Positions 14,501 through 25,900 of a stretch of DNA of 64,000 nucleotides are shown here, piece by piece. Under the pieces are notes generated by a model. The model did no database searches. It was not told where the DNA came from and worked only from the letters and a program-made list of their open reading frames with translations. Position 1 is the stretch's first letter, and every line of letters starts with the position of its first letter. Made by a program: the position numbers and the translations under genes. This DNA comes from Smittia aterrima (Eukaryota > Arthropoda > Insecta > Diptera > Chironomidae): NCBI GenBank assembly GCA_033063855.1, contig CP093830.1, positions 17,546,854 through 17,610,853 on the forward strand, read 5' to 3'.

Positions 14501-17500
14501 AAGAAATTCTCGATTCCCGGCGTAAGCGTTGGCAACTTTAAGAAAGAATTCGAGAGAAAGGCGTCATTGACTCAGGCAGAGCCACGTAAATTATTAGAGA
14601 AGCGAGAAAGCTTCGACCAGACTGGCAACCAAGTGAACTCTACAACCCCACCACAGAAAGTCAATAACGCTGTGGAGAAGAGTAATAGTTTGGAAAAAGC
14701 GAGCTCGACTGCCTCGACTGCTAGCTGCAAAAATGGCGATGAAATAAATCAGAGCGATTCAAAGAGCTCGGTTCATAGTTTCTCGTTGGAGGACGCTCGT
14801 CGTAGCATGGAAAATTCAATTGCGCTTTTACAGAAGGCAAAGACAGAGTCACAGTCGAAGGAAATGGATCAACTCTGCTCGAAAACGGAGAACGTAGCGT
14901 TAGTGCCGGAAGAGACTGAACGTGAGAAAAAGCTTCGTGCCGCTAGGGAAATAATTGGTAATGCAATACCACCAAGTCGATTAATTGGCGTACGAAAACC
15001 TCCGGTGTATGGCTTACATGGTCGTTCCGTTTCAGGAAGCGTAGTTCAAACACCAGCGCCACGCAGCTCTGTTCCTTTGAAGTCAAGTTCAATGGAGCAG
15101 TCGCAGCAAGCGCGTCCATCTGTCGGGCGATTCTCGTCCGTAGATCAGCGAAGTCAAGTGGTTCCGGAAAAAGGTACTTTGCTTGTTTTCTTGTGCTCGT
15201 TTAGTAGTTGGCTAAGTTTGTAGTGCTTATTTGACAAATATTTCCGCTTTCAGTTATCGACTTTACCGAACCAGAAACCACTAAAACTTCACACGCCGAA
15301 ATCACACTTAAGTCAGCCACTTTACCTCGTCGTAAACCAACGAAAATGGAAATTCAGGTTGAAGTCAAGACGAAAGTAAGTGGAGAACAGTTGTGGCTCT
15401 TGTTGCAAAGAAGGAAAGCTCAAGTAAAGATTCATTTTTCATCTGTGCTTGCAACAACAATTTGAGCTTTTCTATCGTTACTTTTCAACAAGAGCTCTCT
15501 CTCCTGAAGACTCTTTTGCCACAACAATAATCTTGATTGATTGATTTCCCAGGTTGATCCAAGATATTCAGCTGAGTTGCAACATCAAGTGCCTGATTTG
15601 AGCGATTTGAGAAGTGCTCCAATTCGAGAGCATCCTCCAACCACTTACACGTCTTTCAGTTCTTTGCAAAGTAATCGTTCGACTAGCTTAGAACCGAAGG
15701 AACATGGGGTGCATATTCAGAAGCCACCAGCATATCAAAGAACTTCGTCGTCCAGTGTTCAGAGGTAAGAGAGGAACTTTAATGAAAGCTTTATTGTTAT
15801 TCTTCGGAGAATTAATTGTCAATTGTTCAACAGGAATCCACTTTCACGTCAGTCGACAAATGACTCAAACGAGTCTGACACAACACCAACTCAATCATTC
15901 GTGCAATCGTCGTCTACCGTCACGTCAACCAATGACAAGCAACCAATTAAGAAATCACCAAGAGAATTTATCATCCCGATTTCCGTGGAAGGCGGCGGAA
16001 TTGTCACGCCAAAGCCAAACAGTCTCGAGCAATCTGAATCAACTACAACTCAGTCGAGCGTGGGCAGCAAAAGAATCAGCCGACCAAGAAGAATCAGCTC
16101 AATTTTCAGCGAAAAAGATTCCGAAGATGAGACAAGCGGCGCTTTCCCCAAAATTCATCGTCACACTTCAATTGGCCGTGAAAGCGACACAGAAGAGCCG
16201 CGTTTCCATTCAATGCATCGTTTAAGGTATTAAAAAGCAATTTCAAATCCCACATGAGGGATTAATAATCAATTTCTTATAGGAGCTCACGTCCCACAAA
16301 GCGCTCGACGACGTTCAGTCAGGCAGATCCAAACGAGTCAGGCAGTTCCGGAGAAGAAGACGACGACGATGGCTTTGAATTACTTACAGCTGAGAACCTT
16401 TTCTCTACGCTTCTCTCGCGTGTTCGAGCTTTAACTCATCGATTAAATGTCAACAACGAGTCGACGTCAAACTTCCCAAGCACACGATTCATAAGCAATC
16501 TAAGACAATCGCAAAGTCCCTTCTGGAACAACGATCCGTTCGAAAGGTAAAGTTTCGTTTTGCTTTAAGCGATGTTCATGTTTTTCTCTCTCTCCAAGGA
16601 GTGGAAATATTTTCATCTTGAGCTCTATCAGCACATCAATTATGACATTTTAAGCTTAATGTGCTTTTGAGCTTCGAGATATTATTATTTCTGTTCACTG
16701 GATGTCCTCGTTATGCTTTCTAACAAATTTCGCAATTAACAAAGTGTGTGAGTGGGTGTTTATCATTAACCATGTAATCTTTAATTATCAGCAAACCTGG
16801 CTACAGCTATCGAAGCGAAACAATAACAGAAACAATTAAAACGTAGGTAGTCGTCTAACAACTGGAATTAATGTTAATCCAAATTATTTTGTTCACATAA
16901 TTGAACTTTAAAAAATCTCATTTCTCTCTCTCGTTCGACAGCCGCTCCAACATGCATCCATGGAGACACAGCATGGCACGTGATTTGCACACTGACTTCG
17001 ACTCGATGTTTTCTCGTTCCGGCGCAACACTTCCAAGAGGTGAATATGGCAGCTTCTTTAATTAGAATGTGTGTCGTCCTTTGTTTCGTGAAGAAAACAA
17101 AAAATATTTTTTTTATTCCTTTTTTTATTTTTTTTTTACTAAACAATGAGTTTCATTAAAAACAACTTTGTTATGAACTTTTAGCTTGAAAATTAAAAAG
17201 AAAATATTGTATACAACAATAACTTCTCGCACAAGTTATTATTTAAATTAGTTTATTTTTAAAGGAAGAGAGAAAAACTCATTAAAACTTTGATAGACAA
17301 GAGAACTTAAGAAAAAATTATTCATAAAACATTCTACAGAATAAAAAAATGATTTATAAAATTATTGAGACATTTAAGCTTGAGATGAACTTTAAAATTT
17401 AATGACAAATAATGTTTTCCTGCTAAATTATTTTGCACTGCAGACGACAACTTTTAACTCTCAAATCCATTTGCTTGCTGTTGTTTTCGTTTTATTATCG

Positions 17501-20500
17501 TGAAGATGATATTTTTTAGTTGAATAAACTTTGTCGCATGTTATTAGCATTTGCTGTTTAATCAAAATTAAAACATTTTTCGCTTAGATTGCATAACATT
17601 TTACAAAAGACATTATGTAAACGAGCGGTCGTAAATTATGTAACGAGAAGCTTTTATGAGTGCGAAGTAAACAAAGGGATTTGCTTATGATTGCATTTAC
17701 CAAGATTACGTAAAAAGGGTTTAAGAAGAATCGAGGTTTTTTTTCAAAAAATATTTTCGTGGATTGTATCCAAGCCCTCAAGTCTAATTGGGATCATTTT
17801 CTTATTTACAAAACCTCAATAATCATTATTTACTCAAAAGCTTTTGAGAGCTATTCGAAGAAACCTCAGAGCTTTAAACTTTATCCAATGGATATCAGTT
17901 GAGCCAGCAAAACGAAAGAAAAAGAAAAAGCTTTTGCCTAAATTACGATCGCTCACTCAGAAACTTGTAACTTTCTTCCTCTCTTAGAGTTCTAAATATT
18001 AAATTGATGTTTGTTCCTTTTTAACCAGAAAAAAAGTTTGTTTTTAAGTTTTGTTTAACATTTGCAAACCTCTTTGTTCGAGCGGAGCTGCTCGTCCTTT
18101 TTTTAATAAAGTTATTGACAAAGAAATTGAATCAAGACTCAAAGAAAAACTTTAGCTAATGGAAATATTTCTAATTGAAATGAATTGGAAAGTGACAATT
18201 AACCTCCATCAAGCATCAAATTTCAAGGCGACGACTCTTCCTTCTAATAAATGTTTTAGAAAGAACTTATTTTTGTAGTTTTTTTAAAGCAGAAAATATC
18301 TAAAGAATAAAGTTGATCATGACAAAAAAAAATTAAATCATTGGATTTGGTGGGAACATTTTTTGGAATTTTTCGAAATTTTCCGTAACACATTTTCGGA
18401 TTTTTCTTTCTTTGAGAACGTGACATGTTGTAATTAAGATTAAGACCTTTTCCTTTGCTTCTTAAACTTTTAGTTTCTAACACACGAGCTTAGTCGAATT
18501 AGAAACATTTCGAGCATGGCGATTTCAAGGCGATGAGTCTTTCATGTGATTTTTTGAGTGATTTCTGAAGAATTAACATCAAGCAAAGTTTTGTTTTCTC
18601 GAAAATAAAATAAAACAAAAAAAGTTAAATCAAAAAGTGTGAAAAATCTAAAACCACAAAACTAAAGAAACTAAAAATAGTTTTGAATCCATTTCCGGTC
18701 TTTGCCATGACAGATTTTCCACACTCTAACAAAAACCTAAACAACAAAACCTTCAAAATGTTTATTTTTTAATGAGCAACGTTTATGAACATCATTTATT
18801 AACACACCAATTATCTGATGATTTAATTTTAGACAAATTGATGGGACACAAAAATTTTTTTGACAATTTGTAATAAGAAAAACATGAAATCGATCGAAAA
18901 TAGAAAAATATCTTAGAAAGCAATATCTGAAATATTGAATTACATTTTTCATTATCTAAATAAGTAAATCGAGGTAAGTTTTCTTTAATTTTATTCTTTA
19001 AAGATTTTCTCCTCTTTGCATCCTCTTTTCACTATTTTTATTTTATCGTGTGCGTGTCTGCCTGACGATGAAGCTAACAAACTATTCGTTCAACTCACAA
19101 GACTAACCAAGGATTTTTCCACCCACGATTTTCTCGTCCAAAAAGACCTCAAGAATAAAAGCTGCTTTCATGTTTTTTGGCGAACAATCTCTTTTTTTTT
19201 TGAAAGAACTTTTGATTCTCACTCATGTCAACTGAGTCTGAGAGAAACTTTTTTTCATGTTTTTAGTGAATGATTTGATTGAATGTACCCGCATGTTGTT
19301 AGTTTCTCATCAAAATGTGACGATAGCGATGCAATTGCAAAACTTTTTATTTCGACCAAAAGCAAAAGCTTCTCTCACACAAAAAATAATCTTTTAGTCA
19401 TTCGCCTTGGCAACGAGCGACATCACTTCGACATAATACACTGATCACGCACTCTCTCTCATCATTCAAAACACACCAAATCGGATAAACATAAACTTCC
19501 ACAGAGAAAGCTTTTCAAAATCAAACATAGAAACTTCTTTTCTTTTCTCCTTCTGCTTAAAAGTTTTTTGAGTTTCCTTTCTTTTTTCCGTTTTCCGACA
19601 ACTCATGCACATTGAACCTTTCTTCCTCCTTTTTGTAAGAACAATGTTGAAGGAGTGGAAGGACTTTGTGGATGGGTCGAGCTAAACTTAAACTCTCGCA
19701 ACCCTTCCCTAGGACCTTTCAACTCAACTATTCTTCTCTCTTCTTCTCACAATCCTTTAGGAAAATCAAAATCAAAGTCCAAAGCGGATGAGTCAACTGA
19801 CAATAGCAATAACGACAAGAACAATAACAAATCTCATAATGGTGAGGTGTTAGATTTAAGGGATTTAGACTTGAGCCAATTGCGACTAACGAAGAAAGAT
19901 CTCGAGACATTGTCGAGTTTGACGCCAAGTTTATCGAAGAGTCTACAAGATCAATTGCTTGCACAACTTCCACCCAATCAAGCGAAGAAGTTGTCGAGAA
20001 CGTTGTCAGTTCAAAATGGAAAGACATCGTCGGAAGCATCTCAACTCTACCGTCGAAGCATTAGCAATAATCCACGAGAACTCGTAAATCGTTATAGTCG
20101 AGATAGCATAACTCCAACAAACGAGGTGTTCGACAACATGAATAACAACAGCAAAACAGAAATCAGTTCACGATATCGACGAAGTGTAAGTCGCGATGAA
20201 ACAACATTCGACGATTCGATAAATAACAATTCACGAGCATCGGAGATGAGCAGCATTCAGAGTCGGGAAGCCACATTATCGCCAACCGACTTCCGCGGTC
20301 AGTACTATTCGAGTCTTAAGAGCAACAGCAAATCTACGAGTCTCCGGAGTGACATTCAACGGATTTGTTTTTCACCGGAACCGCTCGAGGAGAAACCGAA
20401 ACAAAAGCGTTTGTCACGATTTATGTCGCCCGAAAGCTCCGGTTATGAACTTTACGATGAACCTAGAAAGATTGAAAAGCCGAGGGAGCTAGAGAGTCAT

Positions 20501-23333
20501 AAAATTTTAAGGGAACTTTGTGAGAAGAGCGCACGGGAGAAGAGCGTTGAGAAGGATCCAATGGAAAATCGAATTTCCTATTTCTTAGATAAATATGCAA
20601 CGAACGAAATAAGCAAGCATTTATTGAACGGAAATTTCGTTGCTTCCGAATCCAATCAGCACAAGACTCAGTCACGTAGTGACACAGCCAGCTCAAGTCA
20701 TTCGCATTCATCAGTCTCGTCAACAATCAACGATAAGATATTGGATGAATTGAACTCGATCAGTTTACTCAACGGACAATTAGAGAAATTTGACCAACGA
20801 GAGTTGCAGACGCAAGAGAAGATTCTGAAGAAGAAGGTGAAGAGCGATGGCACGATTAAGAAGCTCGTAAAGAAAGTCAAAGACAAATCACCGGAAGATT
20901 CAAGAGGCGAGGACTTGAGCGTTGGAAAATCATCTTCAACGAAGCGTGAATCAAAGCTCACTCGACCCAAATCGTATGTACTCAAAGATTCCTCGATACA
21001 ACCAGTGAAGTCATCCGAGAAACTTACGGAAAGTGTTGACGGCCCATCAGACTTTGACACCTTGAGAACGCCAAGTAAACTCAGCCGACCCAAAAGTTTT
21101 CCAAATTCAAAAATCACTCCGCCAAAAGATATCAAATTTCCCGACTCGTTAGCTAACATTCTCAACCTTCCCAACGAACCTACGCCAGTGAAAACTCCTT
21201 CGAGCAGTGAAATTCTCAATGACAACAAGACCAACGCTATCAAGTCGACCGAATCAGAACCCAAAAAGACAAAAAAGGTTATCAAAGTCGTAAAGAAATC
21301 ATCCAAGAATGTTATCGCAGCATCAGAGAATGAATTGATTTCGGAGGCTGCTGCGACTGTTGTCGTTCCGTCTGTCGAAGTGAAACGTGAAAAATCGCCA
21401 GAGAAGAAGACAGGAAGGGGATTGCTTTATACAATTGGACAGAAATTCGAGAAACTTCGAAGTGAGACGAAGACTAAGGATAAGGAGAAAGACAAGAAAG
21501 AGGCGGAAACCGCGGCAACTGATATGAAAGAGAAGAAAAAGAGGATAAAAGCGATGCTATCAGAGGACGTTGACGAGGCAACACGACAAGAGCGGAAATC
21601 GAAAATCGATGCGATGATAAAGAATTTGAAGGAGAAGTCTCTTCCTCATAACACAGAACTGACAGAGTCGGGTCTCATTAAACGGGCCGTTAGCGTCGAG
21701 GAGATGCCAAATACATTCAACAAAAACACGGTGAACAAAGTGCTCGGCCTCTTCAAGCGAATCGAGAAAGAAAACTCAACGAGCGACGTCAAAGTACAGA
21801 ATACAAAGTCGACGAGTTATTTGTCATACAACGATTACGAGGCAGCGACTCCTTCGAAAGAACGACCGAAGTCAAGTGGTTTCACTCACAAAATTAAAAA
21901 GAATGGCTCAGCCTTTGAACCTTTGAACAATATTTCTGAAAGTAAAATTCCTGTGAAATTTGCCACGACATGTCCTGACTGCACCACTGAAATCGCTCCA
22001 TCAAAGTCATCTAACACTGTCAACAAACGTGAACAAAAAGCATCGGCAGAGGAGAAAGAAAGGATAAAGAATAATCGTAAAGGTTTAATGCTAGACTTCA
22101 CAAAGTTCGAAGGCGATTCAAAGACGAGTGATGTGAAAAAGTCTTCTTCGCGTCATAACAATTACAGTTTCCCTCCCCCTTTGCCACACGAGAACTTGCA
22201 GACGCCAACTTATGATAGTTTAACAAACTACTCATCAAGTCCTTACGAAGAATCGAGCACACTCTTATCGCCAAGTGATGACATCGGATTCGATAGATGG
22301 TCGACTTGTTCGGAGGATGATCATCATCATGCATTGCCACCGCATCCCATGGGCAGCTCGTCGCTATCAAGATTGTCTCGCAGCACTCGCAATCAAACGC
22401 CAATTGACGAGAGCGAGTCTAACGAGTCTGTTGTTGACCGAATCCGACGAAAAAGTTTTTATTCTCGATTTAACGAGAAAAAGCCAAAGCGTGTTTCAAA
22501 TATCGTTGGCCCTGCTGCCAAAGATTATTATCGCGAGCGAAGCGTTTCTCGTCCATTAGAATACACGAAATCAGCAACGAGCATCATTCCCGACTTATCT
22601 GGTCGAAGCTCTAACATTGATACGTCACATATTCGCTCGACAAGTTCCACAAGGCATACGCCAACCTCGGCGACTGCTCGTTCGTTGAGTCAAACACGTT
22701 CGACGTCGAAATACTTTAATGATAAAGCGTCCGACAGCTTGCAGCACTCAAACTCCTATCGTCGATTGAACTATGAGTCAAATCACATGGCAAGTCTACC
22801 GCCACCACACCACCATCATCATCATCATCATGATTTGTTAATGAAATCATCGCCCGATGATATTTCCTCGAGAATTAGAAATAATCGAAGTACCATGTAT
22901 GACTCATCTTCATCCTCATCTAACACTCCATCATTAACATCTCTTTATGCTAAGCGTCGATCGTACGTGTCGACTCCTTCGAGCTCTTCTGGCACGACAA
23001 CAACGTTCTCTCCCTCGTCGGCTATAAAGCCTCCGCCTTCGTTCGTCGATGGCTATGCTACAATCGGACGCAAATTGCGACAATACAACACTCGGACCGT
23101 TTCGATGCTTGATCCAACCACAATTAATTCGTCAAACAATTACGTCAGTGATCATCATCATCGCATGAATGGGTATATGGACTTGAATGAGTCGCTTTCG
23201 AGGTTTGTACCGTCCAATCGCCGATTGCCAATCATTCGACATTCAACGTATGTTATTAATAATTAATTTGATTTGCAGAAACTCACGTTTTCGGAATTCC
23301 TCGGTTCCTCGAAGCGACGACAATCACATTTGA
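11504..23333 (+). CDS. Nuak: NUAK family AMPK-related serine/threonine kinase, long isoform
   Basis: Exons: 11504-11685, 11828-12027, 12845-13062, 13130-13283, 13371-13793, 13863-15173, 15254-15375, 15553-15764, 15834-16226, 16283-16546, 16792-16842, 16942-17039, 19761-23202, 23279-23333; together 2374 codons plus stop. The kinase domain spans about residues 62-313: glycine loop GQGTYG at 69-74, VAIK lysine K91, HRDLKLEN (D185), DFG at 203-205. The LATFCGSP segment places the LKB1-type T-loop threonine at T218, as in AMPK-related kinases. NUAK kinases act on myosin phosphatase, cytoskeleton and muscle protein quality control; that is family knowledge. The remaining ~2050 residues are low-complexity, Ser/Lys/Asp-rich, with a poly-His run near 22813-22833. 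A conserved-looking leucine-rich block follows the start of exon 13 (about 19846-20015). Vertebrate NUAKs are far shorter (about 630-660 aa). The start is the first ATG after an acceptor at 11473-11474, so 5' UTR exons lie upstream. Confidence 0.9.
17040..17065 (+). other. Nuak: Possible short-isoform end of Nuak by intron retention
   Basis: If the donor at 17040 (GTGAAT) is not used, the frame runs nine codons into the intron and stops at TAG 17063-17065, giving a protein of about 1217 residues without the 3.4-kb exon. Phase matching shows that splicing to 19761 also keeps the frame. The intron is 2.7 kb, much longer than most of this gene's introns, so an early-terminating short mRNA is plausible. 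This is inference from sequence. Confidence 0.4.
17066..19760 (+). other. Large Nuak intron
   Basis: Roughly 2.7 kb of AT-rich DNA between Nuak exons 12 and 13. It ends in a long polypyrimidine tract and acceptor AG at 19759-19760. Frame is kept across the join: exon 12 ends with one base of a Gly codon and exon 13 supplies two. The exon-13 frame remains open upstream to about 19655, but only through a non-ATG start and pyrimidine-rich intron sequence, so I do not count that part as coding. No other gene seen. Confidence 0.75.
23203..23278 (+). other. Nuak: Last Nuak intron (76 nt), optionally retained
   Basis: Donor GTTTGT at 23203 and acceptor TTTGCAG ending at 23278. Splicing gives a C-terminus of 18 further codons after the joined Arg, ending at TGA 23331-23333. 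Without splicing the frame continues to a TAA at 23264-23266 and gives 2377 residues. The size is typical for this window, and the spliced tail (NSRFRNSSVPRSDDNHI) continues the Ser/Arg-rich composition, so splicing is favoured. Confidence 0.6.
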
Positions 23334-24523
23334 TATAACGACCAACACGTTCACTATCATTATGTTTTCTAATCATCAGCTACTAATTATCTTACTCACT
23401 AGTTTTAAACTCGCAGACTTTTTGAAGATAAAACTTTGCAGCAAAAAAACGGAAACGAACCACCAAATGTTGAATTTAGAGAAAACTCGTTAACTGTTTC
23501 CTCCTCCTTCTTGAGTTGTTTTAGAGAAAATGATTTTATGGAATGTAAGACGAGAGAGAGAAATAATTAGAAAATTTTAAAACTGAGAAAACTTTCTGTC
23601 CTTGTAAATTGTTCGGAAGTTACGTGACTGGCTATTAAGAGCAGAGCTTTTGAACTCTTCTTTCTCTTCGACATGGAAACGCGATTCTCTCTAGTTTGCT
23701 AAAAGGAAAATAAAAATCTATTTGCCTTATTTACTTGAAAAGGGAAATTCAACTTAAAGTTGTTAAAAGGTTTTAATTAGTTTTATACTCGAATGGTTTT
23801 TAGAAAAAATAAAGAGAGTTCTCATTTGGGAAACGCACATTACAATTAAGCAAAAGCCACTTCGATGGTAAAACCTATCCCGAAAAAAAAAAACATGAAA
23901 CTTTTCTAGTGAAACTTTTGTAGTCTGACAGGAGCTTAATTGAAAAGAGTTTAGTAATCAACCTACCAAGATAATTATAAATTATCTAAGCAATAATAGA
24001 ACAGAAAATGAATTTATGAGAAATGATGAGAGTATTTCATTAGTAAGCGTTTTAATTACTCGAGAGCTTTTTGTTTGAACTTTGAATTGCGAATGAAATT
24101 CGTGAAAATTTAATTTTAAAGAACTAACTTTTCACCGATAATTTTATATCATTAAAATTTTACGAAATATGTTTTCCTGGGATTTCATAAATTGAAGCAT
24201 TAATAAAACTTTAGATAAATGAACTGATTAAAGTTATTTCACTTCGTTAATTTCAGCTTTATCGTCGTTATAGTAACTCGAAGTAGGTTCAAGTAGCTTG
24301 AGGTGAACCAATTGCGCAATGAAGCATAAATATCATCGAAACTTCCCTAGGACAACAAATTTCCTGCATGAAATCAAGTCAAGCTAGTAAAATAATAATC
24401 AACTTAGAACGTCACGAGTCAATGAAGAGACTATCATCTCCAATTTAAAGTGAAGCTCAGCAATTTTCGTCTTTAATCGTTTTAATAACTTCGTTGGAGA
24501 TTAAACGCTTCTGAGAGTTAAAA
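23334..24523 (+). other. Nuak 3' UTR and spacer before the DM9 gene
   Basis: About 1.2 kb, AT-rich, no supportable ORF. A canonical AATAAA at 23808-23813 would give a Nuak 3' UTR of roughly 500 nt. The remaining ~700 nt to the next ATG should contain the promoter of the DM9 gene, but I see no clear TATA or initiator there. Confidence 0.55.
23808..23813 (+). terminator. Nuak poly(A) signal
   Basis: Canonical AATAAA hexamer about 475 nt after the Nuak stop, the only clear hexamer in a suitable position before the next gene. Confidence 0.5.
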
Positions 24524-25279
24524 ATGAATATTCAAATTCTTTTTGCATTCTTGATCCTTCATTCTGTGAGCTCTGGTTTGTAATAAACTCTCGGTTTTGA
24601 TAAAAAAATTCTTTAATCTCTTTGCACGAATGGCTTAGGTTGGATGCCTTGGCTAAACGACACACAACCCTCTGTGAATGGAATTTCTGCAGGTTTGAAT
24701 CAGCGTTCTGAAGAAGTTTACGTAGGTTTAGCAACATTCAAGCAGCAAACATCGCCCGGAGAACTTATTATTTCAGGTGAAAATATCGGTTTGCATTTCA
24801 TCTACGGCAAGAGCGTTCTTCACTTGAAAAGTGAGATCAAGTATTACGTCAAAGAGTCTGATTGCGAATATCATTGGGTTGCTACTTCAAAAGGAGTCGG
24901 TGTGCTCAATGCTATTCGAGTTCTCAGTCCACCTTACACGTTCTACGTTGGGAGATTCTTCACAGGCGAATCTTATCACGTTGGCAGCATGAATCTGCAA
25001 CATCGAGTGTTTTATTACAGTTTTAATGAAACAATGAAAACTTCAAGAATGTACGAAATTCTCACATGCAAACGTCGCTACACAACAATCCGGACAACTC
25101 ATCGTCCAGATCTCAGACGAGGGAGCAACTCAGAGCTTGAAGCGATGAAAGCTGAAATCAAAACCGTAAAAGAAGAAATCAACGAACTTAAAGTTTTGAT
25201 AACGAAAAACTTGAAAGCAAACTCAACAAATATTGAAGTTCTTGCCGAAGTAAACTCAACAAATATCGAAGAAACCTAG
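24524..25279 (+). CDS. Secreted DM9-repeat (DUF3421) protein with coiled-coil tail
   Basis: Two exons, 24524-24575 and 24639-25279, joined in phase to 230 residues. The first exon encodes a hydrophobic signal peptide (MNIQILFAFLILHSVSSG). Residues about 22-160 carry two degenerate DM9 units. The first has VYVGLATF followed by PGELIISG; the second has FYVGRFF, then HVGSMN, and ends YEILTC. DM9 domains are widespread in insects and molluscs and several bind carbohydrate or respond to infection; that is family knowledge, and the function here is not shown. The C-terminal ~55 residues form a charged heptad-like segment (about 175-205), then an imperfect NSTNIE repeat with N-glycosylation sequons. 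The start was chosen because the only other frame start (24644) lies downstream of the signal exon and would lose secretion. Confidence 0.75.
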
Positions 25280-25314
25280 TTTTGCGAGAGAAGCTAAAGA
25301 AAAGTTGTGAATGA

Positions 25315-25320
25315 AATAAA
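25315..25320 (+). terminator. Poly(A) signal of the DM9 gene
   Basis: AATAAA 36 nt after the stop codon, consistent with a very short 3' UTR. Confidence 0.6.
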
Positions 25321-25900
25321 GTTCCAAACGAGGAAAACTTTGCCAATGATAAAAAAAATATGACAAATTTCTACTTCAATTGACTGTGACTCGTTGCACA
25401 AGCTTCTTCTCTTTATTCAGTGCGGTTGAAGAGTTTACATCGAGAAAGCAAGCAAATCCGCTTTTAAATCGTTGAGATTTCGCCGGAGAAATATGATATC
25501 TCTTAAAAAAGAAATTTTGATTAGTTAAACCAGAAGAAGTTATAAAAAATATTTATAAATATTTCATTTTTTTATTGACTTCACATTTCGGATTTTTTTC
25601 GTCAGATATGTTCACAGAGCGGTTATATCGAATGTTTCAAAATAATCAAAAATATTTATCGACTTCAATTTATTTCAGAAATAGATCATAAACTTACAAT
25701 AATTTTCCCATTTACATTTTGTTGTAATCAGTTTCATTTGAATGTTTTGTTATTTAAAATAATGTTAAAAAATAATCTGAATGAAATAAACTGAGATGTT
25801 TTGGTCATTTGAATGAGAAGAAATCCGGCATGCCTTCGTGAATTTTCAATGAACGTTTGCTAATATCATAAACCACGAAGCGATCATATCGAGTCGTCAA
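25321..25900. other. Spacer between convergent genes
   Basis: About 580 nt, AT-rich. It contains the 3' UTR of the minus-strand chimeric gene; TTTATT hexamers (AATAAA on the minus strand) occur near 25567 and 25670. No coding sequence recognised. Confidence 0.5.
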
